From JAYRZB01 sp041916675 (GTDB lineage: Bacteria; Pseudomonadota; Alphaproteobacteria; Rhizobiales; Devosiaceae), in NCBI GenBank assembly GCA_041916675.1, contig JAYRZB010000006.1, positions 62,001-126,000 on the forward strand: DNA of 64,000 nt, read 5' to 3'. A program made the translations under genes and the position numbers. Every line of letters begins with the position of its first letter. Within the stretch, counting starts at the first letter, position 1. The notes below the pieces were generated by a model. That model saw nothing but the letters and a program-made list of their open reading frames with translations, did no database searches and was not told the DNA's origin. This document shows positions 25,546-36,171 of this stretch, in pieces.

Positions 25546-25991
25546 AGGCGCTTGCACATTGCCAGTTCTCCGTCCGCAGAGGCAACGTCCAGCCAGCCTG
25601 CGTCCAGATAGAAGCGGTGCGCGGTCCGGGTTGAAACCAGCCTGGCCTCGCGCACACCACGCTGCCGCAATGTGTCCTCCATCGCCGCCAGCAGTGCCCG
25701 GCTCACCCCGGCAAAGCGATGGGCCGGTGCAACATAGTTCAAGGCAACGTCTCCGCCCGCGGTAATCGCGCCAACCGCGGCCGGATCTCCCGCCCTTTCG
25801 GCAATCAGCATGGTGAGGTCCGGATTGGCCAGCATGCGCCGGATGCCTTCGGGCGTCTTGTTTGCCGTCCATGCCGCCAGGGCGTCGGCATCATTGCCAT
25901 GATCAGGCGCGCACAGTTGGGCAATCGAGGCTGTCAGAATGGCGGAAAGGATGGGGGCATCTTCAGTCCGCGCGGGGCGGATAGAGATCAT
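25542..25991 (-). CDS. GNAT family N-acetyltransferase
   Basis: This 149-residue GNAT protein has IRPARTEDAPILSAI at the start, a coenzyme-A binding region VAPAHRFAGVSRALLAAME (less canonical than RxxGxG), and the terminal RFYLDAGWL block. The substrate is unknown. The last 4 bp overlap the end of the convergent acetyltransferase gene; the two share only the fold. Its start overlaps the stop of the upstream DUF2794 gene by 4 bp, so those two are co-translated. Confidence 0.82.
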   Translation of the reverse strand: MISIRPARTEDAPILSAILTASIAQLCAPDHGNDADALAAWTANKTPEGIRRMLANPDLTMLIAERAGDPAAVGAITAGGDVALNYVAPAHRFAGVSRALLAAMEDTLRQRGVREARLVSTRTAHRFYLDAGWLDVASADGELAMCKRL

Positions 25992-26365
25992 TTGACCAAG
26001 GCCAGCTGCGGATCGAGCACGCGCAAAACGTTAGACAGGCTATGCCCACGTTTGAGCACCCGCCCGTCCTGGCTGGTCACCAGATACTGGCCCTGCTTGA
26101 GGCGGGGGTTCTTTTCGATGATGAACAGCGGACGTTCCGAATTGCGCCGGTAGATCGAGAACAGCGCCCGGTCCTTGAGAAAATCCAAGGCATAGTCGCG
26201 CCATTCGCCCTCGGCCACCTTGCGCCCATAGACATTGAGGATGGCGGTCAGCTCATGCCGGTCAAACCCGACCTGCACCGGCGGTCTTTGCCCATGCAGC
26301 AGGGCGGGCCCATCATTGGCTGGCAGCAGGGAAAAACCGCGGCTTGGTGATGGCTGTTCGGCCAA
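25988..26365 (-). CDS. DUF2794 domain protein
   Basis: This 125-residue protein of a family found almost only in alphaproteobacteria has no assigned function. The family core is clear: VGFDRHELTAILNVYGRKVAEGEWRDYALDFLKD, SIYRRNSERPLFIIEKNP and RVLKRGHSLSNVLRVLDPQL. No in-frame ATG is near the natural N-terminus; the TTG at 26365 has GGAGAGA 4 bp upstream and gives a family-like length, so a TTG start is likely. It sits between a candidate sRNA and a GNAT gene it overlaps. Confidence 0.85.
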   Translation of the reverse strand: MAEQPSPSRGFSLLPANDGPALLHGQRPPVQVGFDRHELTAILNVYGRKVAEGEWRDYALDFLKDRALFSIYRRNSERPLFIIEKNPRLKQGQYLVTSQDGRVLKRGHSLSNVLRVLDPQLALVK

Positions 26366-26584
26366 GACATCTCTCCGGTCGGCGTGTCACGCAGTTGTCA
26401 TGATTGCGGGGATCGCCGGGGATGGCAAGTGGTCAGGGCAAAACTTCCCAATTCGGTCACATTGTCTCCCTTGTTGCGCCGGAATGCACCGCTAGCGTCT
26501 GATCATTGCCTCCAGTGGCCGGGTTCCGGGCGGATAGAGCCCCCAAACCGTGAAGTCCGGGATCCGGCCGCCCCTTATAGACCA

Positions 26585-26632
26585 GTCATCACTTCCTCCC
26601 GCCCTGAGCCCTCGGAGCGGGAGTTTTGTTGT
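26585..26632 (+). ncRNA. Candidate small RNA (suhB/alpha-r8-like)
   Basis: A plus-strand intrinsic terminator, CTCCCGC (26596-26602)/GCGGGAG (26617-26623) followed by TTTTGTT, stands in a 283-bp gap between two minus-strand genes, so it must end a non-coding plus-strand transcript. The unpaired ACTTCCTCCC leading into the stem resembles the UUCCUCCC element I recall from the rhizobial MmgR/alpha-r8 (Rfam suhB) RNAs. The 5' end is uncertain: TTATAG at 26575-26580 could be a -10 box giving a start near 26587, or the start may lie up to 100 bp upstream. Confidence 0.45.
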
Positions 26633-26648
26633 CAGGGGTTTAAGAGCC

Positions 26649-27386
26649 TCAGTTTTCGAAGGCGGCAGCGCCCAGGATCGGGCCGGGCAGGGCCTTGGTC
26701 CCGGCCTGCACCAGCACAACGGCACCATCGGCAGGCACATCGAGCACCTCGGAGAGCGGGAGCTTGATATGCATGCCCATCCCGGCTTCCCACATGCCCA
26801 CGGCGCGGCGGCCGGTCACCACATGCGAATAGGTGATGGTCTTGCCGCTGTTTTCGCCGCGTTCGATGGCCACATCCACCGCATCGATATAGCTGACCAG
26901 CCACACCACGGCATCGCTCAGCCCGGCCTGACCGGGAACGGTGATTTCAAGCATGTCATTTGAGGTCAACAGTTCGACGGGCAGGGCAAGTTCGGCCGTG
27001 CCGATAGCCTTGCTCACCTCGTTGCGGCGCGAACCCACAACGCCCTTGAGGCCGTTGACCACCATTTGCGGGGTGTAGATGCGGTTGTTGTGCCAGCTTG
27101 CGGCATAGTTGCGCTGCAATTGCGTATTGGCTTCATGCCCCAGCGTGTCTGGCCAGCCGGCATAGTCCCAATAGTCGACATGGTAGGAGAGCGCGATCAC
27201 CTCGGGGGTACCCGACAATTCGCTCAGCAACTGGTCGGCCGGCGGGCACGACGAGCATCCCTGGCTGGTGAACAGTTCGATCACCGCCTTGGCGCTGGTC
27301 TTGATCTCACCAGCGCTGGCGGCAAGCGGAGAAAGGCTGGCAGCAATCAGCGCGAGGGCGGCGGCGGGGCGGGCAATTGATCTCAT
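26649..27386 (-). CDS. DUF1223 secreted thioredoxin-like protein
   Basis: This 245-residue exported protein has a signal peptide to about residue 25 (ASAGE). The DUF1223 landmarks are VIELFTSQGCSSCPPADQLL with a CxxC in a thioredoxin-like position (about 44-47), YHVDYWDYAGWPD, and IYTPQMVVNG, the cis-Pro equivalent. The fold suggests a periplasmic thiol or redox function, but none has been shown for the family. It is common near acnA and the ccm genes in Rhizobiales, as here. Confidence 0.88.
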   Translation of the reverse strand: MRSIARPAAALALIAASLSPLAASAGEIKTSAKAVIELFTSQGCSSCPPADQLLSELSGTPEVIALSYHVDYWDYAGWPDTLGHEANTQLQRNYAASWHNNRIYTPQMVVNGLKGVVGSRRNEVSKAIGTAELALPVELLTSNDMLEITVPGQAGLSDAVVWLVSYIDAVDVAIERGENSGKTITYSHVVTGRRAVGMWEAGMGMHIKLPLSEVLDVPADGAVVLVQAGTKALPGPILGAAAFEN

Positions 27387-27468
27387 GGCAAAAGCTTAGG
27401 GCAGAGCGGCGGACAACTGCCAGTCAATTCGGCGCGAGGCTTTTGTGTGGGCCGGTGCTGAAAAGTGA

Positions 27469-27495
27469 CCACGCGCCCCGGGCAGGGGCGCGTGG
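27469..27495 (-). terminator. Terminator of acnA
   Basis: A perfect 11-pair stem, CCACGCGCCCC/GGGGCGCGTGG with a 5-nt loop, starts 13 bp beyond the acnA stop. It is followed on the minus strand by TCACTTTTC. Confidence 0.75.
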
Positions 27496-27508
27496 CAAGT
27501 CCGTGCAA

Positions 27509-30202
<2,694 letters not shown>

Positions 30203-30280
30203 GGGAATTCGCCTGTCGTTTGTGTGGTGACGTGGCGCCGCCTCGGGCCCGCACTGCCGCGGTGCGAGGCGCGTCGTTCC

Positions 30281-30299
30281 GATTGGAAGCGTTCCAATC
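30281..30299 (+). promoter_or_regulatory. Perfect 19-bp palindrome between acnA and ccmA
   Basis: GATTGGAA-GCG-TTCCAATC is perfectly symmetric (8-3-8). It lies 82 bp from the acnA start and 70 bp from ccmA. A TATAAT (30310-30315) 10 bp further on could be the ccm -10 box, which would place the palindrome over or just beyond its -35. The shape resembles LacI-family or similar operators; the regulator is unknown. Confidence 0.55.
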
Positions 30300-30368
30300 T
30301 AGGCAGGCTTATAATGAAATCATTTCTCCCTTGCCAGCCTGGACTTTGGGTGAATACGAGATGAGGTT

Positions 30369-31004
30369 ATGAAGAGAGCATCTGTCCACACCCAGCGCCA
30401 GTTGACCGCCTCCGGCCTTGCCTGCCAGCGCGGTGAGCGGCTGTTGTTCGAGGGCCTCGATTTCTCGCTGGCTGCCGGTCAGGCGCTGCTGCTGCGCGGC
30501 CCCAACGGGGCGGGCAAGACCTCGCTGCTCCTGTGCCTTGCCGGGGTGATCCGGCCGCTCGAGGGCACGATTGCGGTGGGCGGACGTGGCGAGGATGATC
30601 CGCCCGATATCGGCCTGCTGCTCTATCGCAACGGGCTCAAGCCGCGTCTCAGCGTTCTGGAAAACCTCACGTTCTGGGCCACGGTGGAAGGCGGGGACGT
30701 CTTGGCCATCCCCGATGCCCTCGAACAGGTCGGGCTTTCTGGTCTCGAAGGCCTTTTTGCCGGTTACCTCTCCTCGGGCCAGACCAAGCGGCTGGCGCTG
30801 GCGCGGCTTTTGCTCGCCAACCGGCCGATCTGGCTGCTTGACGAACCCACCGCCGCCCTTGATGCCGAGGGCGAGGCGCTGGTCGGGCAATTCATCGATG
30901 CGCATCTGGATCGCGGCGGGCTGGTGGTGGCCGCCACCCATCACGATCTGGGCCTTGCCGATAAAACCCGGTCGTCGACCCTTATGCTGGGGGCCAGCCA
31001 ATGA
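30369..31004 (+). CDS. ccmA: Cytochrome c maturation ATPase CcmA
   Basis: This 211-residue ABC ATPase works with CcmB, CcmC and CcmD to release heme-loaded CcmE during cytochrome c assembly. Walker A is GPNGAGKTS at residues 44-52, the signature is LSSGQTKRLALARLL, and Walker B is WLLDEPTAAL. The ATG at 30369 has AGG close upstream; an out-of-frame ATG is 8 bp earlier. It is first in the operon ccmABCDG, with a 4-bp overlap to ccmB. Confidence 0.95.
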   Translation: MKRASVHTQRQLTASGLACQRGERLLFEGLDFSLAAGQALLLRGPNGAGKTSLLLCLAGVIRPLEGTIAVGGRGEDDPPDIGLLLYRNGLKPRLSVLENLTFWATVEGGDVLAIPDALEQVGLSGLEGLFAGYLSSGQTKRLALARLLLANRPIWLLDEPTAALDAEGEALVGQFIDAHLDRGGLVVAATHHDLGLADKTRSSTLMLGASQ

Positions 31005-31660
31005 AAGCGTTCTGGGCCCTGGTCTATCGCGATATCCGGCTATCGACCCGCGTCGGGGGCGAGGCGATGACGCTGATCCTGTTTTTCATCATGGTCGGGG
31101 TGATCGTGCCCATCGCCATCGGACCGGACAGCAAGGTTTTGAGCCGCCTGGCGCCCGGCCTGATCTGGATTGCAGCGTTTCTCGCCATGATCCTCGGGCT
31201 CGACCGGCTGTTTCGTGCCGATGACGAGGATGGCTCGCTGCTGCTGCTGCGCCATTCGCGCCTGCCGTTTCAGGCTGTGGTCGCTGCCAAGATGGTGGCC
31301 CATTGGGTGCTGACGGCGCTGCCGCTGCTCCTGGCCACCCCGATCATGGCGCTGCTGCTGTCCATGGATTTTGCCGCCTGGCGCGACAGCGTGGTTTCGC
31401 TTTTGGCCGGTACTCCGGCGCTGGTGGCGTTCGGGGCCATGGGGGCGGCGGTAACTGTGTCATTGCGCCGCGGCGGCCTGATCGCGCCGGTGCTGATCCT
31501 GCCGCTTTGCATTCCGGTTTTGATCTTTGGAACCAGTGCCATAGGCGAAAGCGCTGGACGCAGCAGTGCGGCCCTGCTTTTCTTGTGTGCCGTCAGCCTG
31601 ATGGCGGCGGTGCTGGCCCCGTTTGCGGCCGCGCTTGCCCTGCGGCTCAGCGAGGACTAA
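31001..31660 (+). CDS. ccmB: Heme exporter membrane protein CcmB
   Basis: This 219-residue inner-membrane subunit of the CcmABCD complex has six hydrophobic helices. The start KAFWALVYRDIRLSTRVGGE and the segment LDRLFRADDEDGSLLLLRHS (family 'LFrdDyedGtLeqL') are diagnostic. LPLCIPVLIFGTSAI near the end is also typical. It overlaps ccmA by 4 bp. Confidence 0.95.
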   Translation: MKAFWALVYRDIRLSTRVGGEAMTLILFFIMVGVIVPIAIGPDSKVLSRLAPGLIWIAAFLAMILGLDRLFRADDEDGSLLLLRHSRLPFQAVVAAKMVAHWVLTALPLLLATPIMALLLSMDFAAWRDSVVSLLAGTPALVAFGAMGAAVTVSLRRGGLIAPVLILPLCIPVLIFGTSAIGESAGRSSAALLFLCAVSLMAAVLAPFAAALALRLSED

Positions 31661-31669
31661 ACCGCTGCC

Positions 31670-32431
31670 ATGTCCACCGATAGCGCCCCCAAAGCCAACT
31701 GGTTCAGCCGCCTTGCCCATCCCGGCCAGTTCCTGAGCTGGACGCGGCCGTTGGTGCTGCCGCTGGTGGTTTTGACGGCGATTGCCTTTGCGTTCGGGCT
31801 CTATTTTGCCTTCTTCAATTCGCCCGAGGACTACCAGATGGGCGATACGGTGCGCATCATGTATGTGCATGTGCCCAATGCCTGGCTCAGCCAGTTGACC
31901 TACGCCGTCATGGCCGCCGCCGCCCTCGGCACCCTGGTCTGGCGCCACCCCATGGCCGATGTCGCGGCCAAATCCGCCGCGCCGCTGGGGGCAATCTTTA
32001 CCGCGCTGGCCCTGTTTACCGGTTCGCTCTGGGGCCGCCCGACCTGGGGCACCTTCTGGGAATGGGACGGGCGCATGACCTCGACCCTGATCCTGCTGCT
32101 GATCTATCTGGGCATCATTGCGCTCTGGCGCGCCTTCGAGGATCAGTTGCGCGCCGGGCGCGTGGTTGCCGTCTTCACCCTGATCGGGGCGATCAATATC
32201 CCGGTGGTCAAGTTCTCGGTGGATTGGTGGAACACCCTGCACCAGCCGGCCAGCGTCTTCCGCCCCGATGGCCCGCGCATGCCGCCGTCCATCCTGACGC
32301 CGCTTCTTGTGATGACGGTTGCCTTCACCCTCCTCTTTCTGACGCTGCATATCGTGCGCATGCGCACCGAGGTGCTCAACCGGCGCGCCGATGCGCTGAG
32401 CCGCCAGGCCGCCATGGGCAATAAGTCATGA
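31670..32431 (+). CDS. ccmC: Heme transporter CcmC
   Basis: This 253-residue membrane protein delivers heme to CcmE. It has six helices and the tryptophan-rich heme-handling signature GRPTWGTFWEWDGRMTS. The two flanking histidines of the family are in MYVHVPNAWLSQ and NTLHQPAS. It follows ccmB by 9 bp and overlaps ccmD by 4 bp. Confidence 0.95.
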   Translation: MSTDSAPKANWFSRLAHPGQFLSWTRPLVLPLVVLTAIAFAFGLYFAFFNSPEDYQMGDTVRIMYVHVPNAWLSQLTYAVMAAAALGTLVWRHPMADVAAKSAAPLGAIFTALALFTGSLWGRPTWGTFWEWDGRMTSTLILLLIYLGIIALWRAFEDQLRAGRVVAVFTLIGAINIPVVKFSVDWWNTLHQPASVFRPDGPRMPPSILTPLLVMTVAFTLLFLTLHIVRMRTEVLNRRADALSRQAAMGNKS

Positions 32432-32601
32432 TCGATCTCGGCCCGCACGCCACCTTCATCATCTGGTCCTATGCCGGGGTCGCGCTGGCCGTCGCGGTGC
32501 TGATCGCGGTGGTGGCCTATTCTTCCGCCCGGGCCCGGGCCCGGCTGAAGGCGCTTGAGGACCGTGGCATCAGGCGGCGTTCCGGAGGTCCCTCAGCGTG
32601 A
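32428..32601 (+). CDS. ccmD: Small heme-exporter protein CcmD
   Basis: This 57-residue single-pass membrane protein begins MIDLGPHATFIIWSYAGV, then a hydrophobic helix (ALAVAVLIAVVAYSSA) and a basic tail (ARARLKALEDRGIRRRS). That is the CcmD pattern of one N-terminal helix followed by a positive cytoplasmic tail. It overlaps ccmC by 4 bp (ATGA) and ccmG by 4 bp (GTGA). CcmD is needed for release of holo-CcmE from CcmABC. Confidence 0.93.
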   Translation: MIDLGPHATFIIWSYAGVALAVAVLIAVVAYSSARARARLKALEDRGIRRRSGGPSA

Positions 32602-33137
32602 AGCGGCTCATCGTTTTTGCCCTGCCGCTGGTGGCGCTCGTGGGTCTGATCGTGGTGTTTGCGGCCAATATCAACCGCGACCCCAACTACATCCCCTCGG
32701 TGCTGATTAACAAGCCGGCCCCTGCCGTCAGTCTTGCGGCAGTCCCCGGGCTCGGCGTTCCCGGCTTTGACAGCGCCGCGCTCAAGGGCGAGGTGACGCT
32801 CGTTAACATCTTTGCCAGCTGGTGCGTGCCCTGCCGTGATGAGCACCCCATGCTTCTGGCGCTTTCGAAGACGGCGGGCGTGCGCATCTTCGGGATCAAC
32901 CAGAAGGATGCGCCCGATAATGCGGTGGCCTTCCTGTCCGAACTGGGCAACCCCTATGCGGCGGTTGGGGCGGACAGCAATGGCCGGGCCTCGATCGACT
33001 GGGGTGTCTATGGCGTGCCCGAAACCTTCCTCATCGACCGGCAGGGCGTGATCGTCCTCAAGATCGTCGGGCCATTGACCCCGCAATCGGTCGAGACGAC
33101 GCTGTTGCCGGCGATCGAAAAAGCCCGTTCGAGCTAG
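32598..33137 (+). CDS. ccmG: Thiol:disulfide interchange protein CcmG/DsbE
   Basis: This 179-residue membrane-anchored periplasmic thioredoxin keeps the apocytochrome c CxxCH cysteines reduced for heme attachment. An N-terminal anchor helix (4-22) is followed by a thioredoxin domain with active site WCVPC at 75-79 and the family stretch GVYGVPETFLIDRQG. The GTG start overlaps the ccmD stop. ccmE, ccmF, ccmH and ccmI are not in this window and, as is common in this order, must be elsewhere. The stop overlaps the convergent yciB by 4 bp. Confidence 0.94.
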   Translation: MKRLIVFALPLVALVGLIVVFAANINRDPNYIPSVLINKPAPAVSLAAVPGLGVPGFDSAALKGEVTLVNIFASWCVPCRDEHPMLLALSKTAGVRIFGINQKDAPDNAVAFLSELGNPYAAVGADSNGRASIDWGVYGVPETFLIDRQGVIVLKIVGPLTPQSVETTLLPAIEKARSS

Positions 33138-33775
33138 GCCTGGCTCACCGGGTCGGGTGCATATTTGCTCAGCACCGGCAGCTGGAACATTGAGAACACC
33201 ACGGTCAGCGGCATGATGCCCCAGACCTTGAACGCCACCCAGAAATCGTCCGAAAAGTTGCGCCAGATCACTTCGTTGAGCCCGGCCAGCACCAGAAAGA
33301 ACAGGCCCCAGCGCAGAGTCAGCACCGTCCAGCCTTCGGGCTTGAGCTTATAGACGTCGCCAAACACATATTTGAGTAGCGATTGCCCGAACACCAGCCC
33401 GCCGAGCAGCGTGGCGGCGAACAACAGGTTGGTGATGGTGGGCTTCATCTTGATGAAGGTTGAATCCTGAAAATACAGCGTCAGCCCGCCAAAGATCAGC
33501 ACCACCACGGCGGTGACCAGCGGCATGACGGCGATCTTTTTCAGGATCAGCGCCGAAAGCCCCAGCGAAATCGCCATCGCTACCATGAAAACGGCAGTGG
33601 CAAAGATGATCGGCTGCCCGCCGAACCAGCCGGCAAGGACCGGATAGGCGTCAAGGATATCCTGCCCCTTGGCGTTGACGATGAAGAACACCACCAGCGG
33701 CCCCAGTTCGAGGGCGAGCTTGACGATCTGCGGGCGCAATTCGTCCCAGTTGGGTTCAGCGGCATTCTCGGTCAT
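33134..33775 (-). CDS. yciB: Inner-membrane septation protein YciB
   Basis: This 213-residue integral membrane protein has about five helices. The family signature is LALELGPLVVFFIVNAKGQ near the start and YFQDSTFIKMKPTITNLLFA in the middle (family 'DetFIKwKPTIiy'); FKVWGIMPLTVVFSMFQLPVL ends it. YciB/IspA proteins take part in cell-envelope and septum organisation. The ATG at 33775 is chosen; longer in-frame starts run into ftsY. It is 4 bp downstream of ftsY and likely co-transcribed. Confidence 0.92.
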   Translation of the reverse strand: MTENAAEPNWDELRPQIVKLALELGPLVVFFIVNAKGQDILDAYPVLAGWFGGQPIIFATAVFMVAMAISLGLSALILKKIAVMPLVTAVVVLIFGGLTLYFQDSTFIKMKPTITNLLFAATLLGGLVFGQSLLKYVFGDVYKLKPEGWTVLTLRWGLFFLVLAGLNEVIWRNFSDDFWVAFKVWGIMPLTVVFSMFQLPVLSKYAPDPVSQA

Positions 33776-33779
33776 CACA

Positions 33780-34886
33780 TCATTCCTTGCCGGCAATCGC
33801 GGCTGCAAAATCGCGGGCCTCGAAGGCTTCGAGATCCGATACGCTTTCCCCCACACCGATGAAATGCACCGGCAGTCCAAATTTTTGCGCAATGGCCACC
33901 AGAATGCCGCCGCGCGCCGTGCCATCGAGTTTGGTCATCACCAGCCCGGTCACGCCGGCACGTTTACCGAAGATTTCGACCTGATTAAGGGCGTTCTGTC
34001 CGGTTGTGGCATCAAGGGTCAACACAGTGGCGTGAGGCGCCGCCGGGTCGATCTTCTTGATCACGCGGATGAGCTTTTCGAGTTCAGCCATCAGTTCGTC
34101 GCGGTTCTGCAACCGTCCGGCGGTGTCGATGATCAGCACATCGGTGCCGTCGGCCCTTGCCTTGGTCATGGCATCGAAGGCCAGCCCCGAGGCATCCGAT
34201 CCGGCGGGCCGGGCAATCACCTCGGCCCCGGTGCGCTGGCCCCAGACCTGAAGCTGTTCGATGGCGGCGGCGCGGAAGGTGTCACCGGCCGCCAGCATCA
34301 CCGAACGGCCTTCGCCGCGCAGCTTCTGGGCCAGTTTACCAATGGTCGTGGTCTTGCCCGAGCCATTGACCCCGATCATCAGGATGACGAATGGTTTGGC
34401 GCCCTCATCGATCAGCAGCGGGCGGGCGACGGGCAGCAGCACCTTTTCGACCTCCTCGGCCAGAACGGCGCGGACATCGGCGGTCGAGATATCGCGGTCA
34501 AACCGATCTTTGGCCAGCGCCTTGGTCACGGTTGTGGCCATCTCGAGCCCGAAATCGGCCTGGATCAGGATGTCCTCGAGCTCCTCGAGCATCCCGGCAT
34601 CGAGCTTTTTCTTGGTAAAGACCGAAGCGATGCCGCCGGTGAGCTGGTCTGAGGACCGTTTCAGCCCCAAGGCCAGCCGGGCAAACCAGCCTAGACGCGG
34701 CGCCGGCGTTTCAACCGCTGCCATCGGGGCGGGCTGGGCCTCGACCTCTTCGACAAACTCAACCGTGGTTTCCGGCGGCCCGGCCGCAAGCCTGGCCTCT
34801 TCGGCACCGACGACCGGGGCCGGATCGACTTGCTCTGCCCCGCCAAACAGGCGTTTGAGGAATCCGGGTTTCTTGTTTTCTGCCAT
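33780..34886 (-). CDS. ftsY: SRP receptor FtsY
   Basis: This 368-residue GTPase docks the SRP-ribosome complex at the membrane. A short acidic A-region (about 15-60) follows KKPGFLKRLFGG. The N domain comes next, then the G domain with GVNGSGKTTTIGKLA, DTFRAAAIEQL, DTAGRLQNRDELM and TKLDGTARGG, ending GVGESVSDLEAF. The short A-region is usual for alphaproteobacteria. It lies 19 bp after mtaB in the dapF-mtaB-ftsY-yciB run. Its partner Ffh is encoded 2.4 kb away. Confidence 0.96.
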   Translation of the reverse strand: MAENKKPGFLKRLFGGAEQVDPAPVVGAEEARLAAGPPETTVEFVEEVEAQPAPMAAVETPAPRLGWFARLALGLKRSSDQLTGGIASVFTKKKLDAGMLEELEDILIQADFGLEMATTVTKALAKDRFDRDISTADVRAVLAEEVEKVLLPVARPLLIDEGAKPFVILMIGVNGSGKTTTIGKLAQKLRGEGRSVMLAAGDTFRAAAIEQLQVWGQRTGAEVIARPAGSDASGLAFDAMTKARADGTDVLIIDTAGRLQNRDELMAELEKLIRVIKKIDPAAPHATVLTLDATTGQNALNQVEIFGKRAGVTGLVMTKLDGTARGGILVAIAQKFGLPVHFIGVGESVSDLEAFEARDFAAAIAGKE

Positions 34887-34905
34887 AGGCGATCAGCCAA
34901 CCTTG

Positions 34906-36171
34906 TTATGCAGCGCTTGCCAGCGCTTCTGCCGACAGGGCACCGTCCGCATAGCCGGTGATGCGGACCGGCACGATGCTGCGCGGGGTAAACCCGGGCA
35001 TGCGCACCGGCAGGAACTGCTCGGTATGCCCCACCCCGCCTGCTTCCACCAGAACCGATTCAATCCGCCCGATGCGGCTTGCCGCCAAAGCGTCGAACTG
35101 GGTTTCACCCAGGGCCCGCAGCCGCGCCGCCCGCGCCTTGGCCACGCCCGAGCCAACCTGCGGCATCCTTGCAGCCGGCGTACCCTGACGCGGCGAGAAC
35201 GGAAAGACATGCAGATAGGTGAGATTGGCCTCGGTGACGAAATGGAGGCTGTTTTCAAACATCGTGTCGGTTTCGGTGGGAAAACCGGCAATAATATCGG
35301 CGCCAAACACCATATCGGGGCGCAGGCTGCGCAGTTTTTCAACAATGGCCAGCGCATCGGCGCGTCCATGGCGGCGTTTCATGCGTTTCAGAATCATGTC
35401 ATCGCCCGATTGCAGCGACAGGTGCAGGTGCGGCATCAGCCGCCGGTCCGAGGCGACGGCCTCGTAAAGAGCGGGATCGGCCTCGATCGAATCAATCGAG
35501 GAAATCCGCAATCTCGGCAGGTCGGGCACGTGTTTGAGAATCGACTGGACCAGCTTGCCCAGCGTCGGCGCACCGGGCAGGTCGGGGCCATAGGAGGTAA
35601 TGTCGACCCCGGTCAGCACCACTTCTTTATAGCCATTGGCCACAAGATGCCTGATCTGGTTCACTACCACACCCATCGGTACCGAGCGCGAGGGGCCGCG
35701 GCCGAAGGGAATAATGCAGAAGGTGCAGCGGTGGTCGCAACCGTTCTGCACCTGCACAAAGGCGCGGGCCCGCCCATCCATACCCCCGATCAGGTGCGCG
35801 GCGGTTTCGCGCACGCTCATGATATCGTTGACCTGCACCTTGTCGTTAAGCGCCAGCCCAAAGGTCAGCGGCGTGTAGCTTTCTGCCTTGAGCTTGTCAG
35901 CATTGCCGATCACCAGATCAACTTCCGCCATATCGCCAAAAGCCCGAGCCTCGGTCTGGGCGGCACATCCGGTGACAATGATCTTGCGGTTCGGCTTGTC
36001 GCGGCGCGCCTTGCGGATGGCGTGCCTGGCCTGACGCACGGCTTCGGCGGTTACCGCGCAGGTGTTGATGATGATGGTGTCGCTGAGCCCGGCTTTTTCG
36101 GCCTCGGCCTTGATCACCTCGCCCTCATAGGCGTTGAGGCGGCAGCCAAAGGTCAGGGTTTCAATTGCCAT
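34906..36171 (-). CDS. mtaB: tRNA t6A37 methylthiotransferase MtaB
   Basis: This 421-residue radical-SAM methylthiotransferase converts t6A37 to ms2t6A37 in tRNA-Lys. The auxiliary cluster cysteines are C10, C38 and C69 (FGCRLN, NTCAV, VTGCAA). The radical-SAM cysteines are C145, C149 and C152 in GCDHRCTFCIIPFGRG. 'FGCRLNAYE' separates MtaB from MiaB and RimO. The ATG at 36171 shares one base with the dapF stop (TGATG), so translation is coupled. A longer frame upstream lies within dapF and is not needed. Confidence 0.94.
   Translation of the reverse strand: MAIETLTFGCRLNAYEGEVIKAEAEKAGLSDTIIINTCAVTAEAVRQARHAIRKARRDKPNRKIIVTGCAAQTEARAFGDMAEVDLVIGNADKLKAESYTPLTFGLALNDKVQVNDIMSVRETAAHLIGGMDGRARAFVQVQNGCDHRCTFCIIPFGRGPSRSVPMGVVVNQIRHLVANGYKEVVLTGVDITSYGPDLPGAPTLGKLVQSILKHVPDLPRLRISSIDSIEADPALYEAVASDRRLMPHLHLSLQSGDDMILKRMKRRHGRADALAIVEKLRSLRPDMVFGADIIAGFPTETDTMFENSLHFVTEANLTYLHVFPFSPRQGTPAARMPQVGSGVAKARAARLRALGETQFDALAASRIGRIESVLVEAGGVGHTEQFLPVRMPGFTPRSIVPVRITGYADGALSAEALASAA

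Noticed and set aside
24109..25872. 587-codon minus-strand frame
   Set aside because: It lies antisense to the Bax-inhibitor-1 and GNAT genes and crosses a strong terminator; no recognisable protein.
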